DNA from: Pseudomonadota bacterium
GTDB lineage: Bacteria > Myxococcota > Polyangia > Polyangiales > Polyangiaceae
Assembly (NCBI GenBank): GCA_023419055.1
Contig: JAEZYO010000341.1
Span: 1-7,393 of the forward strand
Direction: 5' to 3'
DNA length: 7,393 nucleotides
The notes beneath the pieces are model-generated. The model was not told where the DNA came from. It saw nothing but the letters and a program-made list of their open reading frames with translations, and made no database searches. This document shows, in pieces, positions 1-5,431 of this stretch. Both the position numbers and the translations under genes were made by a program. Every line of letters begins with the position of its first letter. Position 1 is the stretch's first letter.

Positions 1-300
1 GGGCAAGCTCAGGGCTCTTTGGTTCCTAAAATCGCCGTGCGCGGTCCCTCGCCAACCGCACGGATGATGAAGGGATCCTCCCGTTCTCCTCGCGGTCGAC
101 CTCGCGTGTCTATTCCCCGGGCGGAGCGAACTGTAACGCGGAACATCGAAGCGCTCGCGATCGTGAGCCTCCGCCGGACGGTCACGACACCTTACGAGCG
201 AATCCCAGCAAGCGCCTCCGGCGCAGAGGCGAAGATCCGTGATCGCCTCGACCAAACCGCGTCGAGGTTCCCACTCCGTGGGCTGGAGCCGTTCGCGTGC
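1..300. other. Gene-free stretch downstream of the first lipoprotein gene
   Basis: I see no convincing gene here. A 58-codon minus-strand reading frame (185 down to 9, GTG start, or ATG at 146) is open, but its third codon positions are only weakly G/C biased, unlike every accepted gene in the window, and it has no good ribosome binding site. The long plus-strand frame that enters from the left continues antisense through the lipoprotein gene and is read as a shadow. The right third (213-282) holds several hairpins, listed separately. The left end may contain the tail or upstream region of a gene outside the window. Confidence 0.5.
213..282 (-). terminator. Cluster of three hairpins after the lipoprotein stop codon
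   Basis: Three inverted repeats follow the stop codon of the minus-strand lipoprotein gene. In transcript order they are CCCAC/GTGGG (270-282, 3-nt loop), CCTCGAC/GTCGAGG (246-267, perfect 7-bp stem, 8-nt loop) and CGCCTC/GAGGCG (213-231, 6-bp stem, 7-nt loop). None is followed by a U-tract, so this is not a canonical intrinsic terminator. A GC-rich terminator or a 3' stabilising structure is the likeliest role; chance pairing in GC-rich DNA is the alternative. Confidence 0.3.
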
Positions 301-960
301 TCAGCGCGCGCTGGGCGCGGCGCTCGGCGCGGGGTTCGGCGCCACGCCGCTCGGCTTCTCGATCACCACACCTCCCATGATCAAGTTGCCGTTGGAGTGG
401 CGATCGTACTCGACGATCATACCCGGGTAGAAGTGGCGCTCGGCTGTCTGATTGGGCGGCGCGGGGGCGATCGTCTCGATGCGCTCGGGAGCGCCGAGGT
501 ACTCCTGGATCGCCTTCGGAACCATGCCGAAGCTCAGGTCGGGCGGGATGGCGCCGTTGAAGAAGCCGTACTCCCGCTCGGCGCCGGTCGCGTCCTTGCC
601 CGCCGCGCGGCCCGCGCGGTGCACGCGCACGCGCTCGGTGACCCCGTTCTTCAGCTCGAACTCCACGCCGCGCGCGATGTAGCGACAGACCTTGTCGTCC
701 TTCACCTCGCAAGGCAGCTGCATGTGACGCTGGATCGTGGCGACGGTCGCGCCGATGCGGATCGGACCCACGCCTTGACCTGCGAGCATCGCGAGCCGCG
801 GCCCGGACGGCAGGGGCCAGTTCTTCTTCGCCGGCAAAGGGGCGCTCGACAGCGCGGCGGAAGGCACCGGTGCGGGCGCGGCAGTCGGCGCCTCTTCACG
901 GCTGCAAGCGGCGAACCACAACGTGAGACCCACCAGGGTAACCGGGCCGGTTTTGTGCAT
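301..960 (-). CDS. Putative outer-membrane lipoprotein with two SmpA/BLIP-like repeats
   Basis: A 219-residue exported protein of unknown function. The N-terminus is a short lipoprotein signal: a hydrophobic stretch at residues 6-18 ends in FAAC with Cys19 as the lipidated residue. Phe at the -3 position is atypical, but Ala-Ala-Cys is standard. Ser at +2 favours the outer membrane. An Ala/Pro/Ser-rich tether (about 21-55) follows. I read two copies of a small module. The first (about 61-115) begins GVGPIRIG and includes Cys84 and Cys92. The second (about 134-192) begins with IPPDLSFG, then LGAPERIE and FYPGMIVEYD. This 'G-x-G-M/IG ... LG.P ... Y..G..V.F' pattern recalls SmpA/BamE and BLIP-like folds, by eye only. 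The tail (193-219) is Pro/Ala/Ser-rich. ATG at 960 is chosen because GAGG lies 8 nt upstream and the signal peptide starts there; longer upstream frames are antisense to the neighbouring ATPase gene. The gene is divergent from that ATPase gene, with 72 bp between them. Confidence 0.8.
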   Translation of the reverse strand: MHKTGPVTLVGLTLWFAACSREEAPTAAPAPVPSAALSSAPLPAKKNWPLPSGPRLAMLAGQGVGPIRIGATVATIQRHMQLPCEVKDDKVCRYIARGVEFELKNGVTERVRVHRAGRAAGKDATGAEREYGFFNGAIPPDLSFGMVPKAIQEYLGAPERIETIAPAPPNQTAERHFYPGMIVEYDRHSNGNLIMGGVVIEKPSGVAPNPAPSAAPSAR

Positions 961-973
961 GGAAGGGGCCTCA

Positions 974-1021
974 TGTAGCACGCGCTCCCCTTGTTTGGTA
1001 ACCGGGGTACCGCGCGCTACA
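974..1021. promoter_or_regulatory. Long imperfect palindrome in the divergent promoter region
   Basis: The 72-bp gap between the divergent lipoprotein and ATPase genes contains an inverted repeat. TGTAGC (974-979) pairs with GCTACA (1016-1021), CGCG (981-984) with CGCG (1011-1014), T986 with A1009, and CCCC (987-990) with GGGG (1004-1007). That makes 15 pairs, with two mismatches and one bulge, around a 13-nt loop. It ends 11 bp before the ATPase start. It could be an operator shared by both genes or a hairpin in the ATPase mRNA leader. I could not assign a sigma-70 promoter with confidence. Confidence 0.4.
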
Positions 1022-1032
1022 GCCTCTCTGCC

Positions 1033-1995
1033 ATGACCGCCCCTCCGAGCCTCCGCTTCATGTTCGTGACCGGCAAAGGGGGCGTGGGGAAGACCGTCCT
1101 CACGGCGGCCCTCGCGCGCTTTCTCTCGACCCAGAACAAGCGCGTGCTGCTCGCCATCACGGGCGGTGAGCAGCGCTTCCAGGCGTTGCTCGGGGGCCGG
1201 CGCATCGACGAGACCATCCGCGAGATCGCGCCCGGCATCTCGGCGGTGCTCCTGCGCTCCGACGTCGCGGTGCGCGAGTACGGCGCGATGGTGCTGAAGA
1301 GTCAAAAGCTCACGAACGCGCTCTTCGACAACAAGTACGTTCAAGGCTTCTTCAACGGCGCCCCGGGCCTCAAGGAGTGGGCGCTGCTCGGTAAGGCCTG
1401 GTTCCACGCGACCGAGACGCTGCCCTCCGGCGCGCCGCGCTTCGACAGCGTGCTCTTCGACGCGCCCGCCACGGGGCACGGGCTCGAGATGCTGCGCGTG
1501 CCCAAGGTGATCGTCGACGTCGCGCCTCCCGGCGTGCTCCGCAACGACGCGGAGCGCGCCTGGACCTTCTTCCGCGATCCCACGCAGAGCGGCGTGATCG
1601 TCGTCACCTTGCCGGAAGAGATGCCGACGAACGAGACCTTCGAGCTCGTGCAGGCGCTCCGCGCCGAGCTCCACCTGCCGATCGCGGCGCTCGCGGTCAA
1701 CGGCCTCGTCGAGCCGATCTTCGACGCGAGCGGTCGCGCGAGCCTCGAGGCGATCTCGGGGGAAGGCCTCGACGAGCTCGAGCCCGCCGAGAGCGTGATC
1801 GCGAGCGCTCGCCGGCGCGCGTTGAAGGAGCGCGTTCAGAGCGAGAGCCTCGCGCGGCTCCGCGAGCTCGGCCTGCGCGAGCTCAGGCTGCCGTTGATCG
1901 CGGGGGGCGTCGAGTCGCCCGCGGCGCTTTCGGCGCTGATCGCGGCCTTTGCGACGGCTCCGGCTGACCCCGCTCCGACGGCGCCACGCACGTGA
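1033..1995 (+). CDS. Get3/ArsA-family P-loop ATPase, lone subunit lacking the usual switch I Asp
   Basis: A 320-residue cytoplasmic ATPase of the SIMIBI class. The deviant Walker A GKGGVGKT (residues 14-21, with the signature Lys15) and the FDAPATGHGLEML segment (about 151-163), the counterpart of the family's D-APTGH motif, identify the Get3/ArsA (anion-transporting ATPase) family. Get3 delivers tail-anchored proteins and ArsA powers arsenite efflux. No ars genes are nearby, and I see no CxxC for Get3-type zinc dimerisation, so neither role is assigned. The position where the family normally has a DPAH-like switch I reads AITGGEQRF (about 42-50), without the catalytic Asp. From memory, this resembles the Rv3679 half of the mycobacterial Rv3679/Rv3680 Get3-like pair, in which two unequal subunits work together. 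No partner gene adjoins this one. ATG at 1033 is preferred over an in-frame TTG at 991, because the beta strand leading to the P-loop starts a few residues in; the ribosome binding site is poor. The 3' end overlaps the convergent thioredoxin-like gene. Confidence 0.85.
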   Translation: MTAPPSLRFMFVTGKGGVGKTVLTAALARFLSTQNKRVLLAITGGEQRFQALLGGRRIDETIREIAPGISAVLLRSDVAVREYGAMVLKSQKLTNALFDNKYVQGFFNGAPGLKEWALLGKAWFHATETLPSGAPRFDSVLFDAPATGHGLEMLRVPKVIVDVAPPGVLRNDAERAWTFFRDPTQSGVIVVTLPEEMPTNETFELVQALRAELHLPIAALAVNGLVEPIFDASGRASLEAISGEGLDELEPAESVIASARRRALKERVQSESLARLRELGLRELRLPLIAGGVESPAALSALIAAFATAPADPAPTAPRT

Positions 1996-2578
1996 CGCCC
2001 GAGCGCGCGGGCAGCGAGCGCTGATACGACGTGATCTGACGGAGCAAGAGCCCTTCGTCGAGCGCCCCCTCCGCTACGATGGCGCCGTCCGCGAGCACGG
2101 TGGGCAACGCATGAACGCCTTGCGGCAAAGCGCCCAGATCGGCTCGCCGGATCGTCGTCGACACGGTGGTCGAGACCGTGGCGAAACGCAGCGCTGCCTC
2201 AGCGGCGATGGCACAAAAGGGGCAAGAGGGCGTCACCAGCACTTCCAGGTCGACCGGGTGCTCGAGCGCCAACAGGAGACCGCGAGACTCATCGAAGGCC
2301 CAGGTGGTCTCACCGGTGCCGAGCGCTCGGGCGGTCTCCAAGAACGGCTCGAGGAGGAGCCCCTCGACGCCGCCGATGAACGCGATCGGACCGTGCGGCC
2401 GGCTGCCGAAGAGCTGAGTGCGCACTACATTTTGGCGGGGATCACGCGCGGTCTCGAGCGTCAGCCACGGCGGCAGAGTTCCGAGCTTTGGCGCCAGCGC
2501 CGAGATCTCGAAGGGACCGCGATCGATGATTCTGACTGGGCTCCCCTCGACATTGAGACACTGGTGCTTCGCAGGCAT
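1883..2578 (-). CDS. Thioredoxin-fold protein with a CPFC active site, PDO/glutaredoxin-like
   Basis: A 231-residue protein with no signal peptide, so probably a cytoplasmic thiol-disulfide oxidoreductase. The second half is a clear thioredoxin fold: a strand LEVLVTPSCPFC (111-122) carries the redox pair Cys119-Pro-Phe-Cys122, a helix follows, and HALPT (156-160) supplies the cis-Pro159 loop beside the active site. The first half (about 50-105, with GPIAFIGG) looks like a degenerate thioredoxin fold without cysteines. This gives the tandem layout of archaeal-type protein disulfide oxidoreductases and of the N-terminal region of AhpF; the substrate is unknown. The start at 2578 is secured by AGGAGGG 5 nt upstream. 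Residues from about 191 onward form a Pro/Arg/Ser-rich tail, of which the last 37 codons and the stop lie antisense to the ATPase gene; the tail may exist only because no stop occurs earlier. The gene lies 239 bp downstream of asnS on the same strand, probably with its own promoter. Confidence 0.8.
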   Translation of the reverse strand: MPAKHQCLNVEGSPVRIIDRGPFEISALAPKLGTLPPWLTLETARDPRQNVVRTQLFGSRPHGPIAFIGGVEGLLLEPFLETARALGTGETTWAFDESRGLLLALEHPVDLEVLVTPSCPFCAIAAEAALRFATVSTTVSTTIRRADLGALPQGVHALPTVLADGAIVAEGALDEGLLLRQITSYQRSLPARSGVTCVAPSERGQPEPSQRPRSAPKAPRATRRPPRSTAA

Positions 2579-2582
2579 GTAA

Positions 2583-2589
2583 CCCTCCT
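2583..2589 (-). promoter_or_regulatory. Strong Shine-Dalgarno of the CPFC protein gene
   Basis: On the minus strand the sequence reads AGGAGGG, then 4 nt, then ATG at 2578, the best ribosome binding site in the window. It partly overlaps a small inverted repeat (AACCC/GGGTT, 2581-2598, 8-nt loop) that could mask it weakly. Confidence 0.75.
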
Positions 2590-2817
2590 GAATGGGTTCG
2601 GACCGCTCTCCTCGTCACCCGGCAGACGGCGAGGAAATGGTGGTTAGCTCGGCGACGGCTCGCTCGATGCAGGAACCGTGCGCGTCAGCATAGTTCGCGC
2701 ATCCGGTGCGCGCCAGGCAGCAAGCGCTGCGTATTCGGCACGCGTGATCACTTCGGAACATTCCGCGTCCGCTCCGCGCACAGGCTCGAGAAAACGCGCA
2801 GCCCTGGCGTCGAATTC

Positions 2818-4209
2818 CTAGAAGTCCGCAGAGCCGGGAGTCCGCGGAAACGGGATCACGTCGCGGATATTCTTCATTCCGGTCACGTACATGAGCATGC
2901 GCTCGAGCCCGAGCCCGAAGCCCGCGTGCGGCGCCGATCCGAACTTGCGAAGCTCGAGGTACCACCAGTACGCCGCTTCGGGCAGGCCCTGTGCGCGGAT
3001 CTTTTCACGCAGCACGTCGAGCCTTTCTTCGCGCTGGCTCCCGCCGATGATTTCCCCGATGCGCGGCGCGAGCACGTCCATGGCGCGCACGGTGCGACCG
3101 TCCTCGTTCTCGCGCATGTAGAAGGCTTTGATCTGCTTCGGGTAGTCGGTGACGATCACGGGGCGCTTGAACTTCTCTTCGGTCAGGTAGCGCTCGTGCT
3201 CGCTCTGCAGATCCGCGCCGAAGTGCACCGGAAACTCGAACTTTTTCCCCGACGCCTCCAGGATCTCGATCGCCTTCGTGTACGTCACGTGCTCGAACGA
3301 CGAGCGCTCCACGTGCTCCAGCGTCGCGATCACGCTGTCGTCGATGCGCTGATTGAAGAACGCGAGATCGTCCGCGCAGTGATCGAGCACGTAGCGGATG
3401 ATGTACTTCAAGAACTCCTCGGCTAGCTGCATGTCGCCCGCGAGATCGCAGAACGCCATCTCCGGCTCGATCATCCAGAACTCCGCGAGGTGCCGCGGCG
3501 TGTTCGAGTTCTCCGCGCGGAAGGTCGGGCCGAACGTGTAAACGTTGCTGAACGCGAGCGCGAAGATCTCGCCTTCGAGCTGCCCGCTCACGGTCAAGTA
3601 CGACGGCTTGCCGAAAAAATCCTGGCCGTGATCCACGTGACCGTCGGGTAGCCGCGGCACGTTCATGAGGTCGAGCGTCGTCACGCCGAACATCGCGCCC
3701 GCGCCCTCCGCGTCGCTCGCCGTGATGATCGGCGTGTGCACGTACAGGAACCCTCGCTCCTGGAAGAAGCGGTGGATCGCGAACGAGAGCGCGTTCCGCA
3801 CGCGGAACACCGCGCCGAACGTGTTGGAGCGCGGCCGGAGGTGGCCGATCTCGCGCAAGAACTCGAACGAGTGGCCCTTCTTCTGCAGCGGGTAGCTCGC
3901 CGGATCGGCCTCGCCGAAGAGCTCGATGCCGCTCGCCTTGAGCTCGACCGCTTGCCCCTTCGCGGGCGACGCCACGAGCTCGCCCTGGATGCGAACGCAG
4001 GCGCCCGTCGTCACCCGATCGAGCACGGCTTCGTCGATCGAGCCCGCTTCGACGACGACCTGCAGATCACGAAACGAGCTGCCGTCGGAGAGCTGGAGAA
4101 AGCTCACGCCCTTGCTGTCGCGCCGCGTCTTCACCCAGCCGTGCGCCACGACCGCGCTACCGACGGGCTTCTGCAGGAGATCACGCACGTAGTCACCGGG
4201 CTTCAGCAT
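2818..4209 (-). CDS. asnS: Asparaginyl-tRNA synthetase (AsnRS)
   Basis: A class IIb aminoacyl-tRNA synthetase that activates asparagine with ATP and charges tRNA-Asn in the cytoplasm. At 463 residues it matches the usual bacterial size (E. coli AsnRS is about 466). Residues 1-100 form the OB-fold anticodon-binding domain ([19 protein letters not shown], then the strand with RIQGEL). The catalytic domain follows: motif 1 around [15 protein letters not shown] (148-162), motif 2 [19 protein letters not shown] (230-248, with the ATP-binding Arg) and motif 3 [15 protein letters not shown] (430-444, with the conserved GLGLER). The motif 2 sequence with SNTPRH separates AsnRS from AspRS, and no GAD domain is present. 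The start at 4209 fits the N-terminus of the family, although no clear Shine-Dalgarno is visible. The gene is divergent from a small lipoprotein gene, 81 bp away. Its presence indicates direct Asn-tRNA charging in this organism, whether or not GatCAB is also used. Confidence 0.97.
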   Translation of the reverse strand: MLKPGDYVRDLLQKPVGSAVVAHGWVKTRRDSKGVSFLQLSDGSSFRDLQVVVEAGSIDEAVLDRVTTGACVRIQGELVASPAKGQAVELKASGIELFGEADPASYPLQKKGHSFEFLREIGHLRPRSNTFGAVFRVRNALSFAIHRFFQERGFLYVHTPIITASDAEGAGAMFGVTTLDLMNVPRLPDGHVDHGQDFFGKPSYLTVSGQLEGEIFALAFSNVYTFGPTFRAENSNTPRHLAEFWMIEPEMAFCDLAGDMQLAEEFLKYIIRYVLDHCADDLAFFNQRIDDSVIATLEHVERSSFEHVTYTKAIEILEASGKKFEFPVHFGADLQSEHERYLTEEKFKRPVIVTDYPKQIKAFYMRENEDGRTVRAMDVLAPRIGEIIGGSQREERLDVLREKIRAQGLPEAAYWWYLELRKFGSAPHAGFGLGLERMLMYVTGMKNIRDVIPFPRTPGSADF

Positions 4210-4290
4210 GGGAGGCAGGTTAGCCTAGGGCGAGGCGGGTCGCACGCCCCCCTGGTGCCCGTCTTCGAGGACGCGTAGCGTGCACGGCCC
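4210..4290. promoter_or_regulatory. Divergent promoter region of asnS and the small lipoprotein gene
   Basis: This 81-bp gap separates two oppositely oriented genes and must hold the promoters of both unless transcription starts inside a coding region. I find no clear -35/-10 pair on either strand, no T-box-like leader and no strong hairpin, so the call rests on gene arrangement only. Confidence 0.35.
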
Positions 4291-4593
4291 ATGAAATACT
4301 CGCTCGCTTGTCTCGTGCTCCTCGTCACCTCCGGTTGCTATCGCGGTTACAAAACCGCCGAAGAGCTCGAAGGCGATGATCGCGGTCCGACCGCTTGCGC
4401 GAGCTCGTGTCGCGAGCTCGGCATGGAAATGACCGCGTTCGTCCTGGTCGAGAACTCGACGTCTGGATGTGTTTGCTCTCCCAAAGGATCTGCAGGCACC
4501 GTGGGCGCTACTGCAGCCGCGGCCGCGTCGCACGTCTTGGCGGAGCAAGAGCGCGCCGCACAACAGGCTCAGTATTCGCAGGCCAACAAGTAG
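4291..4593 (+). CDS. Small four-cysteine lipoprotein, unknown function
   Basis: A 100-residue protein that I do not recognise. A short signal (MKYSLACLVLLVTSGC) ends in the lipobox TSGC with Cys16 as the lipidation site; Tyr at +2 is compatible with outer-membrane sorting. The mature part carries four more cysteines in a CxxxC (36, 40) and CxC (60, 62) arrangement around a central hydrophobic strand (MTAFVLVEN), enough for two periplasmic disulfides or a metal site. The last 35 residues are Ala/Gln-rich and probably helical. The ATG at 4291 is fixed by the signal peptide, although no good Shine-Dalgarno precedes it. The gene stands between divergent asnS and a zinc-ribbon-like protein gene 119 bp downstream. 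Confidence 0.72.
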   Translation: MKYSLACLVLLVTSGCYRGYKTAEELEGDDRGPTACASSCRELGMEMTAFVLVENSTSGCVCSPKGSAGTVGATAAAAASHVLAEQERAAQQAQYSQANK

Positions 4594-4674
4594 CCTTTCG
4601 TCACCGAGCCGTGATGCTCCCGTGCAGACGCCCAGGTGCGCGACTTGAATGCCGCACCCGATGGGCTCGTCGGT

Positions 4675-4706
4675 GAGCTCCTTACTCGGCCCGATCAGTG
4701 GAGCTC
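4675..4706 (+). promoter_or_regulatory. Inverted repeat that could sequester a ribosome binding site
   Basis: GAGCTCC (4675-4681) and GGAGCTC (4700-4706) form a perfect 7-bp stem with an 18-nt loop. The Shine-Dalgarno GGAG of the downstream gene (4700-4703, 9 nt before ATG 4713) lies within the stem. This could damp translation, but both arms contain the self-complementary GAGCTC, so coincidence is quite possible. Confidence 0.25.
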
Positions 4707-4712
4707 CGAGCC

Positions 4713-5219
4713 ATGAAATTCCTCTGCACTTGCGGCCACGTGATCGACGACGGCACCGACTACATCCCGTACAAGGCTCACGTCATCTCCGATCAGGACA
4801 TCTACGAGGCAGCGGAGGTGTCGGCGCGCGGCTCCGAAAGTTGGGTGGTGGCGCTCACCAGGAGGCTCTATGAGTGCATCGCTTGCGGGCGCCTCTGGCT
4901 GGAGGGACCGGGCCGAGAGCTTGCCGGATACAAGCCGGAAGTGCGAGCCGGAACGATCATTGCTCCCGCCGCTGGAGACTCATGGAAGGCGCTGCTTCGC
5001 GCTCGGTGGAACGACCAGCCGCTGCTGCCCGGCATGGAGCCGGGGTGGCTCAGTTGTGCGAGGGGCAATAAGGAGCAGGTACGGTCGTTCTCGGAGTGGC
5101 CGGCGCTCGAGGCCGCGTACTACGAAACCTTGGAGTCCCGTCGAGCAGAGGGAACGCTCCGCGACGCCTCGCTCAGCAAGAACGACGTGCTCGTCCATCA
5201 CTGGGATCTCGAAGAGTAG
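4713..5219 (+). CDS. Unrecognised protein with a zinc-ribbon-like CxCGH...CxxCG pattern
   Basis: A 168-residue soluble protein without signal peptide or membrane segment. The first 60 residues look like a split zinc ribbon: CTCGHVI (Cys5, Cys7, His9) near the start and YECIACGRLW (Cys55, Cys58) after a helical insert. Cys5/Cys7 with Cys55/Cys58 could bind one zinc ion. From memory, short proteins starting with a CxCG-V/I-x-D-x-T-D motif and a later CxxCGRL are scattered in several bacterial phyla as hypothetical proteins; I know of no established function. The rest is mixed alpha/beta with many Trp residues and ends HHWDLEE. ATG at 4713 is chosen over GTG at 4698, because GGAG lies 9 nt upstream and the Cys motif then sits at the N-terminus as expected. 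It appears to be a single-gene unit with 119 bp before it and 212 bp after it. Confidence 0.78.
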   Translation: MKFLCTCGHVIDDGTDYIPYKAHVISDQDIYEAAEVSARGSESWVVALTRRLYECIACGRLWLEGPGRELAGYKPEVRAGTIIAPAAGDSWKALLRARWNDQPLLPGMEPGWLSCARGNKEQVRSFSEWPALEAAYYETLESRRAEGTLRDASLSKNDVLVHHWDLEE

Positions 5220-5331
5220 TAGCGTGGCCCGCTCATCCGCGAGGCTCCGAAGCGCGTCTCGTCAATCGCCGCGGGGGCCTCACTCCTACACGAGGATTGA
5301 TTAAGAAACTTCCACAACCCGAGTAGAGCCT

Positions 5332-5350
5332 CCGACAGAGACGATGTCGG
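5332..5350 (+). promoter_or_regulatory. Small hairpin upstream of the Cys-rich lipoprotein gene
   Basis: CCGACA and TGTCGG form a perfect 6-bp stem with a 7-nt loop in the 212-bp gap 5220-5431. It lies 113 bp after the preceding stop and 82 bp before the next start. It could end the upstream transcript or be an operator. There is no U-tract. A relatively A/T-rich patch at 5296-5316 is the best place for a promoter, but I cannot name clear hexamers. Confidence 0.25.
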
Positions 5351-5415
5351 GCGGTGTCCCGAACACAACTTCGCTCACTCGATTTCAGTTCGCGGATAGG
5401 ATGGCGCCTGGGCCA

Positions 5416-5421
5416 AAGGAG
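5416..5421 (+). promoter_or_regulatory. Shine-Dalgarno that fixes the Cys-rich lipoprotein start
   Basis: AAGGAG lies 10 nt before ATG 5432. An in-frame GTG at 5354 would add 26 residues in front of the signal peptide and has no such site, so 5432 is preferred. Confidence 0.6.
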
Positions 5422-5431
5422 AGGACCGAGA

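Noticed and set aside
9..185. A 58-codon minus-strand frame ending EGPRTAILGTKEP
   Set aside because: The C-terminal part looks protein-like, but third positions are weakly G/C biased, no good ribosome binding site is present and no family is recognisable. I left it unannotated; conservation in relatives could revive it.
19..978. A 319-codon plus-strand frame across the first lipoprotein gene
   Set aside because: It starts at TTG, yields Arg/Ala-rich sequence without domains, and is antisense to a gene with a lipoprotein signal, a good Shine-Dalgarno and sensible protein sequence.
301..1674. A long minus-strand frame that extends the first lipoprotein upstream through the ATPase gene
   Set aside because: The upstream part is antisense to the P-loop ATPase and reads His/Arg/Ala-rich; the real gene starts at the signal peptide (960).
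2579..2817. The gap between asnS and the CPFC gene as a site for a small RNA or gene
   Set aside because: I see only a weak TCCTCG/CGAGGA repeat (2609-2635) and no clear promoter or terminator. The two minus-strand genes are 239 bp apart, and nothing else is supported.
2615..2965. A Cys-rich minus-strand frame running from within asnS into the gap downstream
   Set aside because: It is out of frame with asnS, starts inside its motif 3 region and has no ribosome binding site. The many Cys codons come from GC-rich out-of-frame reading. The same gap read in the asnS frame after its stop (ending at 2644) is open too, but has no convincing start.
5354..5431. An N-terminal extension of the Cys-rich lipoprotein from GTG 5354
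   Set aside because: It would put 26 polar residues before the signal peptide; the AAGGAG site supports ATG 5432.
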